64,000 bases of DNA from Marsupella aquatica. Taxonomy: Eukaryota; Marchantiophyta. This document shows positions 53,028-63,218 of the stretch, in pieces; positions within the stretch are counted from its first letter, which is position 1, and every line of letters begins with the position of its first letter. The stretch is from the NCBI GenBank assembly GCA_973895155.1, contig OZ316894.1, positions 22,754,001 to 22,818,000 on the forward strand, in the 5' to 3' direction. Below the pieces are notes generated by a model. The model saw only the letters and a program-made list of their open reading frames with translations, made no database searches and was not told the DNA's origin. Both the position numbers and the translations under genes were made by a program.

Positions 53028-53927
53028 CATGGGGAGTACCGCACACATGTTACTACTGCCCAGAGAGACCAAATTCAGCAAAGGTCCAAACGCTACTTGT
53101 GGAAGGGAGATCATCTCGTGCGCTGCTTGCCAGACAGGGAAGTGGTGGTTCCACCCATTCATGAGAGGGTTGGCCTTATTCGTAAGGTACATTCTGAGCT
53201 TGGTCATTTTGGCGTTAAGAGGACTTACAGCCTCTTGGTCCCTCATTATCATTGGAGAGGCATGCATGGCCAGGTTCGAGATGTTATTGCCCGGTGTGAG
53301 CAGTGTGATAGGGTAAGGACTTCTTTCACGTCTCGGCAACCCACACTTCACCCACTCCCTATTCAGGGCATGTTTTATCGTTGGTCATGTGATTTGGCTG
53401 GAGAATTACCCCTCACATCTCGGGGTAATCTCTACATCATGATCATGATAGAGCATTTCTCCAAGTGGATAGAACTTGTGGCATTGCCGGATAAGACCTC
53501 CCGTAGCACCAGCCAGGCATTCCTACAACAAGTTCTCAGCCGCTTTGGAGCTTGTGCAGAATATCTCACTGACCAGGGCTCAGAGTTTAGAGGAGAGTTC
53601 CAGGAGCTGCTTGATCAGGCCCTCATTGATCATCGCCGGACATCACGAGATCACCCACAGGCAGATGGCTTGGCAGAGCGCATGGTTCAGACATGCAAGA
53701 AGGGCCTCCGGAAGATCTGCCTCACCAAAAACAAGGAGGATTGGGACCTGGCCTTACCCTACATTGCCATGGGGTATAGGATGTCCAGACATGCATCACT
53801 GTCTAACTTTTCTCCCTACTTCTTGTTGTTTGGTCGTCACCCAGTTCCACCTTCTGCTATTGCTGCTCACATGCTTCAGGTGGTGGACTTGGATTCAGCT
53901 GTGACTTGGTCTGATGTGATCTCTTAG
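53028..53927 (+). pseudogene. pol: pol part 3: integrase core
   Basis: This frame follows TAG 53025-53027, another in-frame stop that interrupts the RNase H-integrase linker. It carries the zinc-binding HHCC domain (HSELGHFGVKRTY ... CEQC) and a DDE catalytic core: CDLAGELPL (first Asp, about 53390), LTDQGSEF (second Asp, about 53566) and DGLAERM (Glu, about 53670). The spacing between the last two is normal for the family. The frame ends at TAG 53925-53927; the same frame then continues into the integrase C-terminus. Confidence 0.9.
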
Positions 53928-54437
53928 AGGGCTGCCCTATTCAGGAGGGTTATGCCCATGGCCATGGAGAATTTGGCCATTGCACAACACAGGGACACAC
54001 TGCGTTATGCACACACACGAGGGGGCACTTTTCAGCCCAAGGTCAGGAAGTTTGATGTGGGAGATTTTGTGTACTTGCAGCGGCAAGCTAACGACACCCT
54101 GGACACCTCTACCAGTCGTACTATTCTCAGGGTTAAAGCTATTCGACCGTCTGGAGTGCTAGAGTTACAAGGGGCAGATGGGCGCACAATTGCTGACAAT
54201 GCCAAGAATTGCGCCCCTTGTCATCTGCCTAACCTAGATCCCACCATTGTGACTTCTACTTGGATTCCACCTGTGGACTACCCTTGCAAGGTGTGTTTGC
54301 GAATTGATGATGCTGACCAGATGCTGCTGTGTGACAATTGCAATGGAGGGTACCATCTTTTCTGCCTTCGGCCTGAACTTACCCAGGTGCCAGAAGGGTT
54401 ATGGTTTTGCCCTTCTTGTGCTCCACGTGCTACCTGA
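53928..54437 (+). pseudogene. pol: pol part 4: integrase C-terminus and PHD finger
   Basis: In frame with the integrase core after its stop codon. First comes the integrase C-terminal region with an SH3-like segment (KFDVGDFVYLQRQAN ... RTILRVKAIRPSGVLELQG). Where many plant Ty3/gypsy elements place a chromodomain, this one has a complete C4HC3 PHD finger (about 54285-54422): CKVC, CDNC, H-x2-C in YHLFC, and CPSC, with the conserved Trp in GLWFCPSC. Acidic residues before CDNC resemble PHD fingers that bind the histone H3 tail, so a chromatin-targeting role for integration is inferred. The TGA at 54435-54437 follows the finger by three residues. Confidence 0.9.
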
Positions 54438-54461
54438 ATTTTCTTCAGCCCTCCTTTTGGC

Positions 54462-54476
54462 TGTGGTCTGGGGGGG
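54462..54476 (+). promoter_or_regulatory. Candidate polypurine tract
   Basis: TGTGGTCTGGGGGGG ends directly before the inferred 3' LTR start (ATACAGAGG at 54477). A G-rich run just upstream of the 3' LTR is where plus-strand DNA synthesis is primed. It is short and contains pyrimidines in its first half. Confidence 0.55.
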
Positions 54477-54982
54477 ATACAGAGGTTTACACCTCCACTA
54501 CGTACATACCACTTCATTTGTTTTTTCTTGGCACTTGTGAATGTGATTGGACTTTTTCTATGCATGTTGGTTGCTAGCAGCTTGCACATATGCCTTGCCG
54601 GTGACTTGTATGTTTTCGATACACTATGGCTACGATACTATATGTCACGACAGCTGTCATGTCCCTCGCCTGCCCGCTAGGTATGTAGTTAGGGCTAGTG
54701 TACTACCTGAGTTAGCGACATGTTCTTGTAGCAAGTCTGGGCCGTTCTTGAAGCAAATGTGCTTGTTAGTGTGACGCCAGGACTTTGCTTGCTTAGGGCA
54801 TGTCTTTCTTTGTGGGTTTTCAGTTCTTCTTGAATCGCTGTGAGACAGAGTTTTTCAGAGGCTGCTCGTCGGTTCCGTACACGGAATTCACACAGTGATT
54901 CGTTAGATGCTCCCGGCCGATCTTGGCATCTCGCCGGTTTTCGATTCGATTTCAGTACGTTTGTTTCTATCACACCTTTTAT
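54477..54982 (+). repeat. 3' LTR (segments A + B), 506 bp
   Basis: Segment A (54477-54653, from ATACAGAGGTTTACACC to CACGACAG) is followed by segment B (54660-54982). Compared with the left end, the 50-bp repeats and about 40-bp linker expected between A and B are missing here. The terminal bases are ATA...TAT rather than the usual TG...CA. Confidence 0.75.
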
Positions 54983-55876
54983 ATACAGAGGTTTACACCT
55001 CCACTACTACATACCACTTCATTTGCTTTTTCTTGGCACTTGTGAATGTGATTGGACTTTTTCTATGCATGTTGGTTGCTAGCAGCTTGCACATATGCCT
55101 TGTCGGTGACTTGTATGTTTTCGATACACTATGGCTACGATACTATATGTCACGACAGCATGTACTTCACAGTCACAAGGGGGCACCATGGTCAGTTACT
55201 AACACTCGCATGTACTTCACAGTCACAAGGGGGAACCATGGCCAGTTATTAATACTCGCCTGTACTTCACAGTCAAAAGGGGGAACCATGGTCAGTTATT
55301 AACACTCCCCTGTACTTCACAGTCACAAGGGGGAACCATGGTCAGTTATTAACACTCGCATGTACTTCACAGTCAAAAGCGGGAACCATGGTCAGTTATT
55401 AACACTCGCCTCTACTTCACAGTCAAAAGGGGGAACCATGGTCAGTTATTAACACTCGCCTCTACTTCACAGTCAAAAGGGGGAACCATGGTCAGTTATT
55501 AACACTCACCTGTACTACACAGTCACAAGGGGGGACCCTGGTCAGTTATTAACACTCAACTGTACTTCACAGTCAAAATGGGGAACCATGGTCAGTTATT
55601 AACACTCGCCTGTACTTCACAGTCACAAGGGGGAACCATGGTCAGTTATTAACACTCGCATGTACTTCACAGTCAAAAGTGGGAACCATGGTCAGTTATT
55701 AACACTCGCCTGTACCTCACAGTCACAAGGGGGAACCATGGTCAGTTATTAACACTCACATGTACTTCACAGTCACAAGGGGGAACCATGGTCAGTTACT
55801 TCACAGTCAAATGGGGGAACCATGGTCAGTTATTAACACTTGCCTGTACTTCACAGTCAAAGGGGGAACCATGGCC
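54983..55876 (+). repeat. Second LTR-like copy: segment A plus long 50-bp array, B missing
   Basis: Begins exactly where the first 3' LTR ends. Segment A (54983-55158) is nearly identical to 54477-54653, with one single-base gap and two transitions. It passes directly into about 14 copies of the 50-bp unit (GGGGGAACCATGGTCAGTTA etc.) to about 55876, one copy being shortened near 55795. This supports a full LTR order of A - 50-bp array - B. Confidence 0.75.
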
Positions 55877-55949
55877 GATTGCCACTGGCAACATGTAAGG
55901 TACCAGGGTCCCGGTAAATGCCCATCAAAATATGGTCATATATAAAGTA

Positions 55950-56090
55950 ATGCGTCCCCTGATTGCACATCAAAATATGACATATAGTGAATATTACATT
56001 ACTCCATACCATGATAAATCTCATTTTATTCTTTAAATAAATGAGTGCACAATGTATGTTATCATATTTTGATGTGTAATTATCGCAGGG
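55950..56090 (+). repeat. MITE-like element with short inverted ends, copy 2
   Basis: Imperfect terminal inverted repeats of about 24 bp: ATTGCACATCAAAATATGAC near 55960 and the complement of ATTACACATCAAAATATGAT near 56080. The interior has no coding capacity and resembles 18205-18372 in opposite orientation. The target duplication was not resolved. Confidence 0.6.
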
Positions 56091-59000
56091 ATATATAAAG
56101 GGAAAGGGTTGAAGACTTTCAGTATTCACATTCCATTCGTTCTTCTCTTCCATGGTGCCATTTTGTTTCCCTATTCTGGAAAAAGTATACTGTTAATGGC
56201 AAAACCTGGTGGATCCAGGTTTTTTCATGGCTAGTATTTGTCTAACACAAATAGGCACTCAACCTGACTCATGCCGCCATATCATAGAGTGAGAGAGCCT
56301 AGCCTGGAGCCCCTCATGTACTGGAGAAGTATACAAGGCAAGGGCCATACACTTTCTGGCCCTTGCAGATCCAGACCTCAAACTGCAAAATTAAACCAAA
56401 GCTCAAATGCAACATTTTGTTGAGAGGAGTGACACTTGCTGCAATGCCCTGTATAATCTTTAGTTGCAAAACACTATCACGCCAACATTTACATAGCTTT
56501 TCTAAACAAGTGCAATCTGCCTTTCACCAGCATCTTTAGGAGTGATAAGGGCCGGAAATTCGAGGGTTCTAAGGGTTCTCTCAGTTGTTAAGAGCCTTTT
56601 CTTTTAAGGCCCTTAACATTCCTCTAGCTAGGGGATAACGTAATTTAGATTATTGACATGATTTGTCATTCTATTATTTGTGAATTTTCTCTTGTTCTAT
56701 TCTATTTTCAAGGTTACTGCCCTTGCCCTTGGTCATCCATCACATGTGTCATCAGGTCTGCCTAAGGAGGAAAATTGAGGAGGAAAGTCTCACTCACTGT
56801 ATGAATGTCACTCATTCAGTTGAGGGCCGCAAACTCAAGGGCCACCCACATGCAAGACTACCGTAAGGGTGAACTCTTAACATTTTTACATTTCAAAAAT
56901 ATAGCTCAATTTGTTAAGTAATTTCTCAGATTCTAGTTTTTTTTAAAGCAATGACAATGAAAACTAGGTGTTTTTGTAGACTATAGATTGTAAATATTTT
57001 CATAAGTTCCACAAAAAGTAAGTACCATTTTTTCTCATGGACTCAAATTCTCTATAATTATAAAGCGCAAATGAAACCTAGGGGAAGTGTTATTGGTTTT
57101 TCACAAGCAAAGGACCTAATTGTTTAATTTCATGGAATCAATTTTCAATAATTCTTTACGGTAGTGTACTACACCAGGCCAGGTGGTACTGTACAGTTGT
57201 GCATGACAATGTATAAATAAAGCTTTGGAAGGTAAGCTTGTTGGGAAGGGTTATTGTGAAGTGACTTTGGGACCACACCTCACATGGGGGATAGAGTTAG
57301 TTGACAAACCTATCAATAAAGCGCAAACGAACCCTAGGGCAAGGGTTATTGAGCTAAGTTTGTAGGCACTGACTTTGGGATCACACTAACATTGGGGATA
57401 GATGGTACCCACCATCTGCTAACTAACGACTCCAAAATACACTATATTATTACATATATATACTACTACATTTTTGTGAGCAGGCCAGTTCTACTCCATT
57501 GCTGTTTTGTTTTTTATTAGAAAAATGTTAAACCATTTTCTCTAATAGTATTGGAGAACATTAAATGTTTCATGCAAGAGAAAAAAACACAGAAATGTAC
57601 CTCATATGAAGTGCGATAAAAACAAATAAAAAGATGGGGGTGGAAGGTACAGGAAGGATGCTACAGATCATTATGTTGTTGTTTCACGAGGTAATGTGGT
57701 ACATATTGATATAAATAATGTAGTATACAATAGTTGTTTTGTGTTGACCAGAGGAGACGAGGCACTGCTCACTTAAATCCCAATAAAGTTTAAGTTCTCT
57801 CCATGACTCTGAATGATCATGCTAACTATTTAGCAGAGTGGTAGAAGGGAGCAGCAGTGCTGGAAGGTCAAGGGTTTGAAACTAGTTGAGTATCCTTTTC
57901 AGGAGCCTTGCAACTGAGACTCTAGAATGTGGGGTACTCATGCAACCTGGAAGACATGTACATGTTCTTGCAAAACAAAAGTAAAGAACAAAAAGCAAGT
58001 TGACCGGGGTTCCATCTATATTAAAAATTAAAAAACCCAAAGAATAGGCTCTGCTGAAGCTAATTAAAAACTAAATACTCACCTCTGAAAGGTAGCTCCC
58101 CTCAGGTGGATTGTGCCATAAGTGGAGGTCAAAAATATGTGATTGAAGTCTTCCTACTTTGTACAATGAATTCTCATAAGTAGAGACAGGCATGAGGAGT
58201 CGAGTCGGGGTACAGGGAGAGCCTTTCCTATACATACTCAAAGGATATTTGAGCTAGTATTTATCACTGCTAGACTTCTAGTTGGCACGTATCACTACGA
58301 CACTACCAGACATGTAGTTAGCACATGGACTGATAAGAATTTCATTAGCATCACGAATATCATTTTTCTAGTTTCGGGAAAGGTATGTGAGTGATGAGAC
58401 TTCACTCCTTCCTAGGACGTATTTCTTTCTTCAAGACTGTACTATCCATGTGAGCTATTGGATTGATATAGATTTCAGGAGAACCATTAGATCTGGTGTT
58501 TTGATATGAGCAATTAGATTTCTCTAGGTCTATAGTGGACCATTAGATTTCAGAAACCCTCTTAGTTTAATAAAGATTTGGCTTGCGAAAAGGATAAATT
58601 TCATTAATTTTCTTTGTACTAAGTCACTGCCCCTGTCACCACAGCATTTTCTAGGTAAGATCGGACTTATATGAGTCTAGGAAAATGGCTGATCACGTGT
58701 ATTAGTCATGCCTCCACACTGCAGTCCCCCTATCCCAATGGTGGGTGAAGACCTGTCCAACAAAGTGTGTCAAAACCTTGTGATGGCAGGGCCCTATGGA
58801 GCTCCTTTGAAGCTGCTTTTTGTAAGCTTTCTCTTCCTCATAGCACAACATACAAGCAAGGTATCCATAACAAAAAGTATCAAGCTAGGTCTGACTTGCT
58901 AGAAAAAATAGGGTGGCACTTCGGGTCTCTAGCCGTACTGTGCCTGTAACCCACCAGTCTGTGCTATTGACAAATTATTGTATGAGATATACACAAATAC

Positions 59001-59479
59001 CATTTATTAATGATTATATTGTGTCACGGCTGGCCATGTCCTTGTGACCATGGACTCCATTGGACAACGATGGTGGCAGCCAACTACTATGCAAGGATGA
59101 TCGGTGCAGTCTAACTTATTGACCACGGTAAACTGAAGGGTTAAGACTCCTTGTGACCATGCGATGCAACTCCCGCTCAAAAATTCCCAGCAATATGATA
59201 TGCTCTTTCATATGCCCAATTATATTATATACGTAGAAATAAGCAATGGAGGTCACCCTTTGTACCGTATGTGGGCCCTGGCAAGCTTTTTAGTTTGTTT
59301 CTTACTGGAGTTTTAGTGCTTTTGCCCTTGCTGGGATTCTCCTACTTTTTGGCTCTTAGAGTTTCTTAGGTGTTTCTTCTGTTTTCTCCCCTTTCTTGGG
59401 CGGCCTTTCAGATCTTGTCTTGAGGTTTGTGTCTATCTGTTCTATGAAATTTTTATTTACACACTTTGAATGGGAATTT

Positions 59480-60240
59480 GAAACCCCCATTGACCACAAG
59501 GTTTGTCTCTAAAACCTCCATGGACTACATTTTCTAAAATCTGAGCTTATTTTAATAACTTGATATTTATAAATTCCAATATTTTTTAGTGTTGGGGATA
59601 CGCTGGAGGAGTAGCTACACTTCCATCAAAGTGACAGTAAAATTTTGGCTGCTTGGTTGGGTTTCTCATCGTAGATGCGAAAGGGTAAATTCTATGATAT
59701 TATTTTCCCCGTGTTAACATGAATATTTGGGCTTGTGTGTTTATGTCTCCTCTTCTCTAGTTGCCTTGCAGGTGCAACACAATGAGTTAGTTTAGAACTC
59801 CTAACCACCAAGTTATTGGCCCCAAATTCCAATGGACCACATTTTGGAATTTGAAGCCACAATGGACTACCATGTTGGACACAGTGTACTCTATTATTCT
59901 CTTATTATTTTTGGACTTTTGCCCTCTATTATATTATTCCCTTATTATTCTGGGACTGTGCCTTCCCTTCCAAGCCCTCTATAGTTTAGGAGGAAGTAGA
60001 GCCTTGATACAAGCGCCTCAATTGGCCGTTGAAATAATTGTGATTGAAAGTCATAAAATGCAATTAAATTATAGAAATAAAAACCATACACCACCCCAAC
60101 CTCACACATAGCGAGCTAGGAACAAGTGATCAAGTTATGGACCCAACTCCCATGAACCACATTTTGGTGGTCTACACGAGTACACTATCCAACATAGAGG
60201 TCCATCCTGGCTTCACTTTGGGAACATGTGATTTCATTAC
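59480..60240 (-). repeat. Dispersed repeat, copy 2 (inverted relative to 5200-5610)
   Basis: Carries the reverse complement of blocks found at 5200-5610, in the same relative order but with longer spacers: ACACTTCCATCAAAGTGACA (about 59610), AACCCCCATTGACCAC (about 59480), TAATAACTTGATAT and CATCCTGGCTTCACTTT (about 60205). Confidence 0.7.
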
Positions 60241-60614
60241 TTCAGTTTGAAAGTCTACTTTCATTATCCTCTTATTATTGTTCTCATCAAACGTGTAAGC
60301 CACAGCGTCTCCAACACTTTAGTGAGGAATTTCACAGGCAATAGCGCAACAAGACTTCCCTGGACCAAAGCTACTTAGACGTTGCCACCTGTCCATGCCT
60401 CTGGATTCCCGTGAATCGTGCGGTCGTCGAGTCTCCACTGACGGATGAGGGGGACGATGGACCGGGGTGTCAGAGTCAGACGATGGCCACTTTTAAAGCA
60501 TGTCGGACTCTGGTGCAGCATGACAGTCATGCGTGGGCTTACTTCAGGCGTACACAAACATCCATTGGCTGTACGATGATTGATGAATTGGTCCATGGAC
60601 GAACCGACCAACGG

Positions 60615-60935
60615 GGCCAATAGGGGTCTCAATAGGGGTCTCAATAGGGGTCGGTCTCAATAGGGGTCTCAAAGCGTTAGTTATGGTCAAGGACAAAAAC
60701 AGTTATAACTTACCTACAGTAATTCACAGCGGGTCTCAACATTGTGGAGTAGCAGGTCTCAATAGGGGTCTCAATACTTCAATAGGGGTCTCAAAGCCTT
60801 AACTTAGGTTAAAGGACAAAGATCGTTATAATATTACCTAATTCCTACATTGAGACCCCTAGTGAGACCCCTATTGTGAATTAGGTAATATGTAACATTG
60901 TTGTGTGGAGTAGCAGGTCTCAATAGGTGTCTCAA
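60615..60935. repeat. Short-unit repeat cluster (CAATAGGGGTCT)
   Basis: Repeats of TCTCAATAGGGG in direct tandem at 60615-60672, again at 60745-60795 and 60912-60930. An inverted version (GAGACCCCTA) lies at 60850-60875, so parts can fold back. Longer phrases (CAAAGCCTTAAC ... AAGGACAAA) also repeat about every 110-130 bp. Confidence 0.8.
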
Positions 60936-61949
60936 AGCCTTAACGTAGTTTAAGCACAAAAAATAGTTATACCTAATTGGTAGTCCATAACTTTATGCCA
61001 TAAAATGTGGTCATATGTCATGAGACTGGTGAAAAATATCAAATTTGTTTTTCACATAATTCCATGAAAAAGTCGTGGTCATGTGCTTATGACCAAAAGT
61101 CATTATCTGTAACTTTGAAGTTTAAAACGCCCTAATAATATTGTGGAGGGCACTTTTCCCACTGGCATGCAGAAATGTCCGTGAATGGGACAACTGTACT
61201 CAATCTTGGGCACACAATTTTGAGACTATATGCACTTGATGTTTGATGGACTTTGCTCTTGCCAAGATGGCACTAAGCAACAACACATGAACATGCCGCC
61301 TCCCACTTCCTACACAACAATGGTCATGACACTATAGGGAAATCCTGCGGGCAGCTGGTGCGGATCACCCTTGTGGGTGCCCATCCCATGTTTGCCTGGG
61401 GCTGTGAATGAGGTGTCACTGGGCCGTTGCAAAAATTGAGACCCCCAGTAGTAAAGTTACTCATTGTTCTAATATGCTCTTTCTCCTCCCTCCTGCATTC
61501 ATGTAATAGGTTAGGGGCTTTTCTTGATTTGAGGGACTCTAGAAAAAATCTTTGTTGTGAGCCTAGTAGTGCTCTTTACTTGCAAGCTTTACTACCCTTT
61601 TCATTTTATTGGTCAATAGGGCTTTAATTATTTTGTTATAGGAGAGGACTCTTAGGTTGTTTGGTCTTCCTGGGTTTGTCCCTTGTTTTCTCCTCTTTGT
61701 TAGATCATCTGCCTTTGGGATCTTGTCCCCCAATTGGGCACAATTTGTTCTTGGCACTGTGTTATATGCATAAACTAAGCTTTTCAGTTCACTAAGCTTC
61801 CCACTTGAATGTTCAATAGGGCTTTAGTTCGTTTGCTTTTGTAGGGGTCGCTAAGGCTTTTTGGCTAGGGCGGTAGTTCTTAGGGGACTCTAAGGACTTT
61901 TGGCTAGGGCTTTAATTTTTCTGTCTTTGTAGGCACTCTCATGCTTTTT

Positions 61950-62720
61950 GGCCATCCTGGTTTGCTTTTGTTTTTGGGTCTCGAGAGGGATTCTTCGTTG
62001 TTCTTTCTACCGTAGGCTTTGCGTTCGTGGATTCGTTTAGGTCCCTTTAATACTAATGCTCTTTTTGGTCATTCTTGCTGCTCGGCTTCCTTCCAAACTT
62101 CGAATTGAGTTCACTGCTTTTCAAGAACCAATTGAATGAATTTGCCAAGTCATGAACTCCAAAACACTCATGATTCTGAGGTATTCTTATTCATCAGTCT
62201 TTTCAAATGGAGTTCTTCTTCCTTCTACTTCATGCTGTCGTTTTTTGGTCTCGAAAGGACCTTTTGAGCGTTCTCTTCAAAGTACATAGTAGCCTTTGCG
62301 TTCGTAGAGTGAAGTCATGGACACCAAAACACTCATTCGTCTGATGCGTTCTTCTTCATCCGTCGTTGTTTTTTTGGTCTAGAAAGGAATTCTCCATCGT
62401 ACTTTTCAAAGTATACAGTGGCCTTTGCGTTCGTGGATTCTTCTTTTGAGTTTGTGTCTCTGAACCTCTTAGCTTTCTTTCGTTTCTTGCCTTGGAATCG
62501 AAAGGAGACCCATGGAATAGACCCATCGAATAGAGGATAGACCACTTTTGCTTTCTCACTCCATTGTACTTTTTTTTCGCCCTTTTTTGTAAATCGGTAC
62601 TTTTTCTCTCTCTAGTCCTGTTGCTCTTTTTCGTCCTTGCTACGCGTATTGGCTTACTTTCAACTCCGCGACGTGCTTTTGAATAACCAATTTAATGAAT
62701 TTGCAAACCTGTATGAAGAT
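61950..62720. repeat. Degenerate tandem repeats
   Basis: Recurring phrases are CTTTGCGTTCGT(G/A), TTTTTTGGTCT(C/A)GAAAGGA, CAAAACACTCAT, and ACCAATT(G/T)AATGAATTTGC. They recur roughly every 130-200 bp, which points to diverged tandem copies of one unit. Nothing coding was recognised. Confidence 0.65.
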
Positions 62721-63218
62721 GAGAATCGTTCACCTGTTTGGTCCACTATGATCCAGCTCTTTGCTGCTTCCGAGACTCCTCTGGACCTCGATTAGATCGC
62801 CCAGCTCCAAAATATTCCAAAAGCTGCACCAAATCACCCTCTTAATGAGAGAAAGATCTAAAGAACATGAACACTCTGTCATAGCCCCCCAATGAAGTTA
62901 TCGATTGCACCGTCTAGTCACCGCCCAATCTCAATTCTTTCTTTTTTGCCTCGAAAAAAACTAAAAGAATTCAATTCAATCAGTCAGCATACAGAGGGGC
63001 GGAGTCCCAGAAAGGAGCGTCAACCCAGGTGGACCGAAGGTCAAAAGTGCCGGGACCCCGGTGAAGCCGGGACCAGGTAAGAAGCAGGCCAAAGAAAGGC
63101 CACCCAAACAAGCTATTTGGAGTCTACACAGGAGCAGCACACTCCCAAAGACCGGCCAGTGATGAAGGACCGGCGGGGTCCCAAACAGTGGTTCCGTGAT
63201 AAGAAAGAATCTATCAGT

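Larger units (their letters stand above)
44962..55876 (+). mobile_element. Decayed Ty3/gypsy-type LTR retrotransposon encoding a DNA methyltransferase and a PHD finger
   Basis: The element spans about 10.9 kb including flanking repeat arrays. The duplicated 323-bp LTR segment is at 45241-45563 and 54660-54982. The internal part has a long leader, then one ancestral polyprotein frame: gag, protease, cytosine-5 methyltransferase, reverse transcriptase, RNase H, integrase and PHD finger (47075-54437). RT-RNase H before integrase is the Ty3/gypsy order. The frame is interrupted by stops at 48215, 50605, 53025 and 53925 and by frameshifts near 48290 and 52984, so this copy cannot make the full protein. 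The outer limits are set by the 50-bp repeat arrays, which appear to belong to the LTRs. No clear outer target duplication was found, and no standard tRNA primer site was recognised after 45563. Confidence 0.88.
56091..63218. other. Gene-free repetitive region
   Basis: About 7 kb with no convincing gene on either strand. It contains an imperfect duplication at 57060-57400 (ATAAAGCGCAAA(T/C)GAA ... GGGTTATTG ... GACTTTGGGA(C/T)CACAC), the second arm of the dispersed repeat, the GGGGTCTCAATA array, and degenerate tandem repeats at 61.9-62.7 kb. The last part (from about 62990) is GC-richer and may be the 3' UTR of the LINE fragment that follows. Confidence 0.5.
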
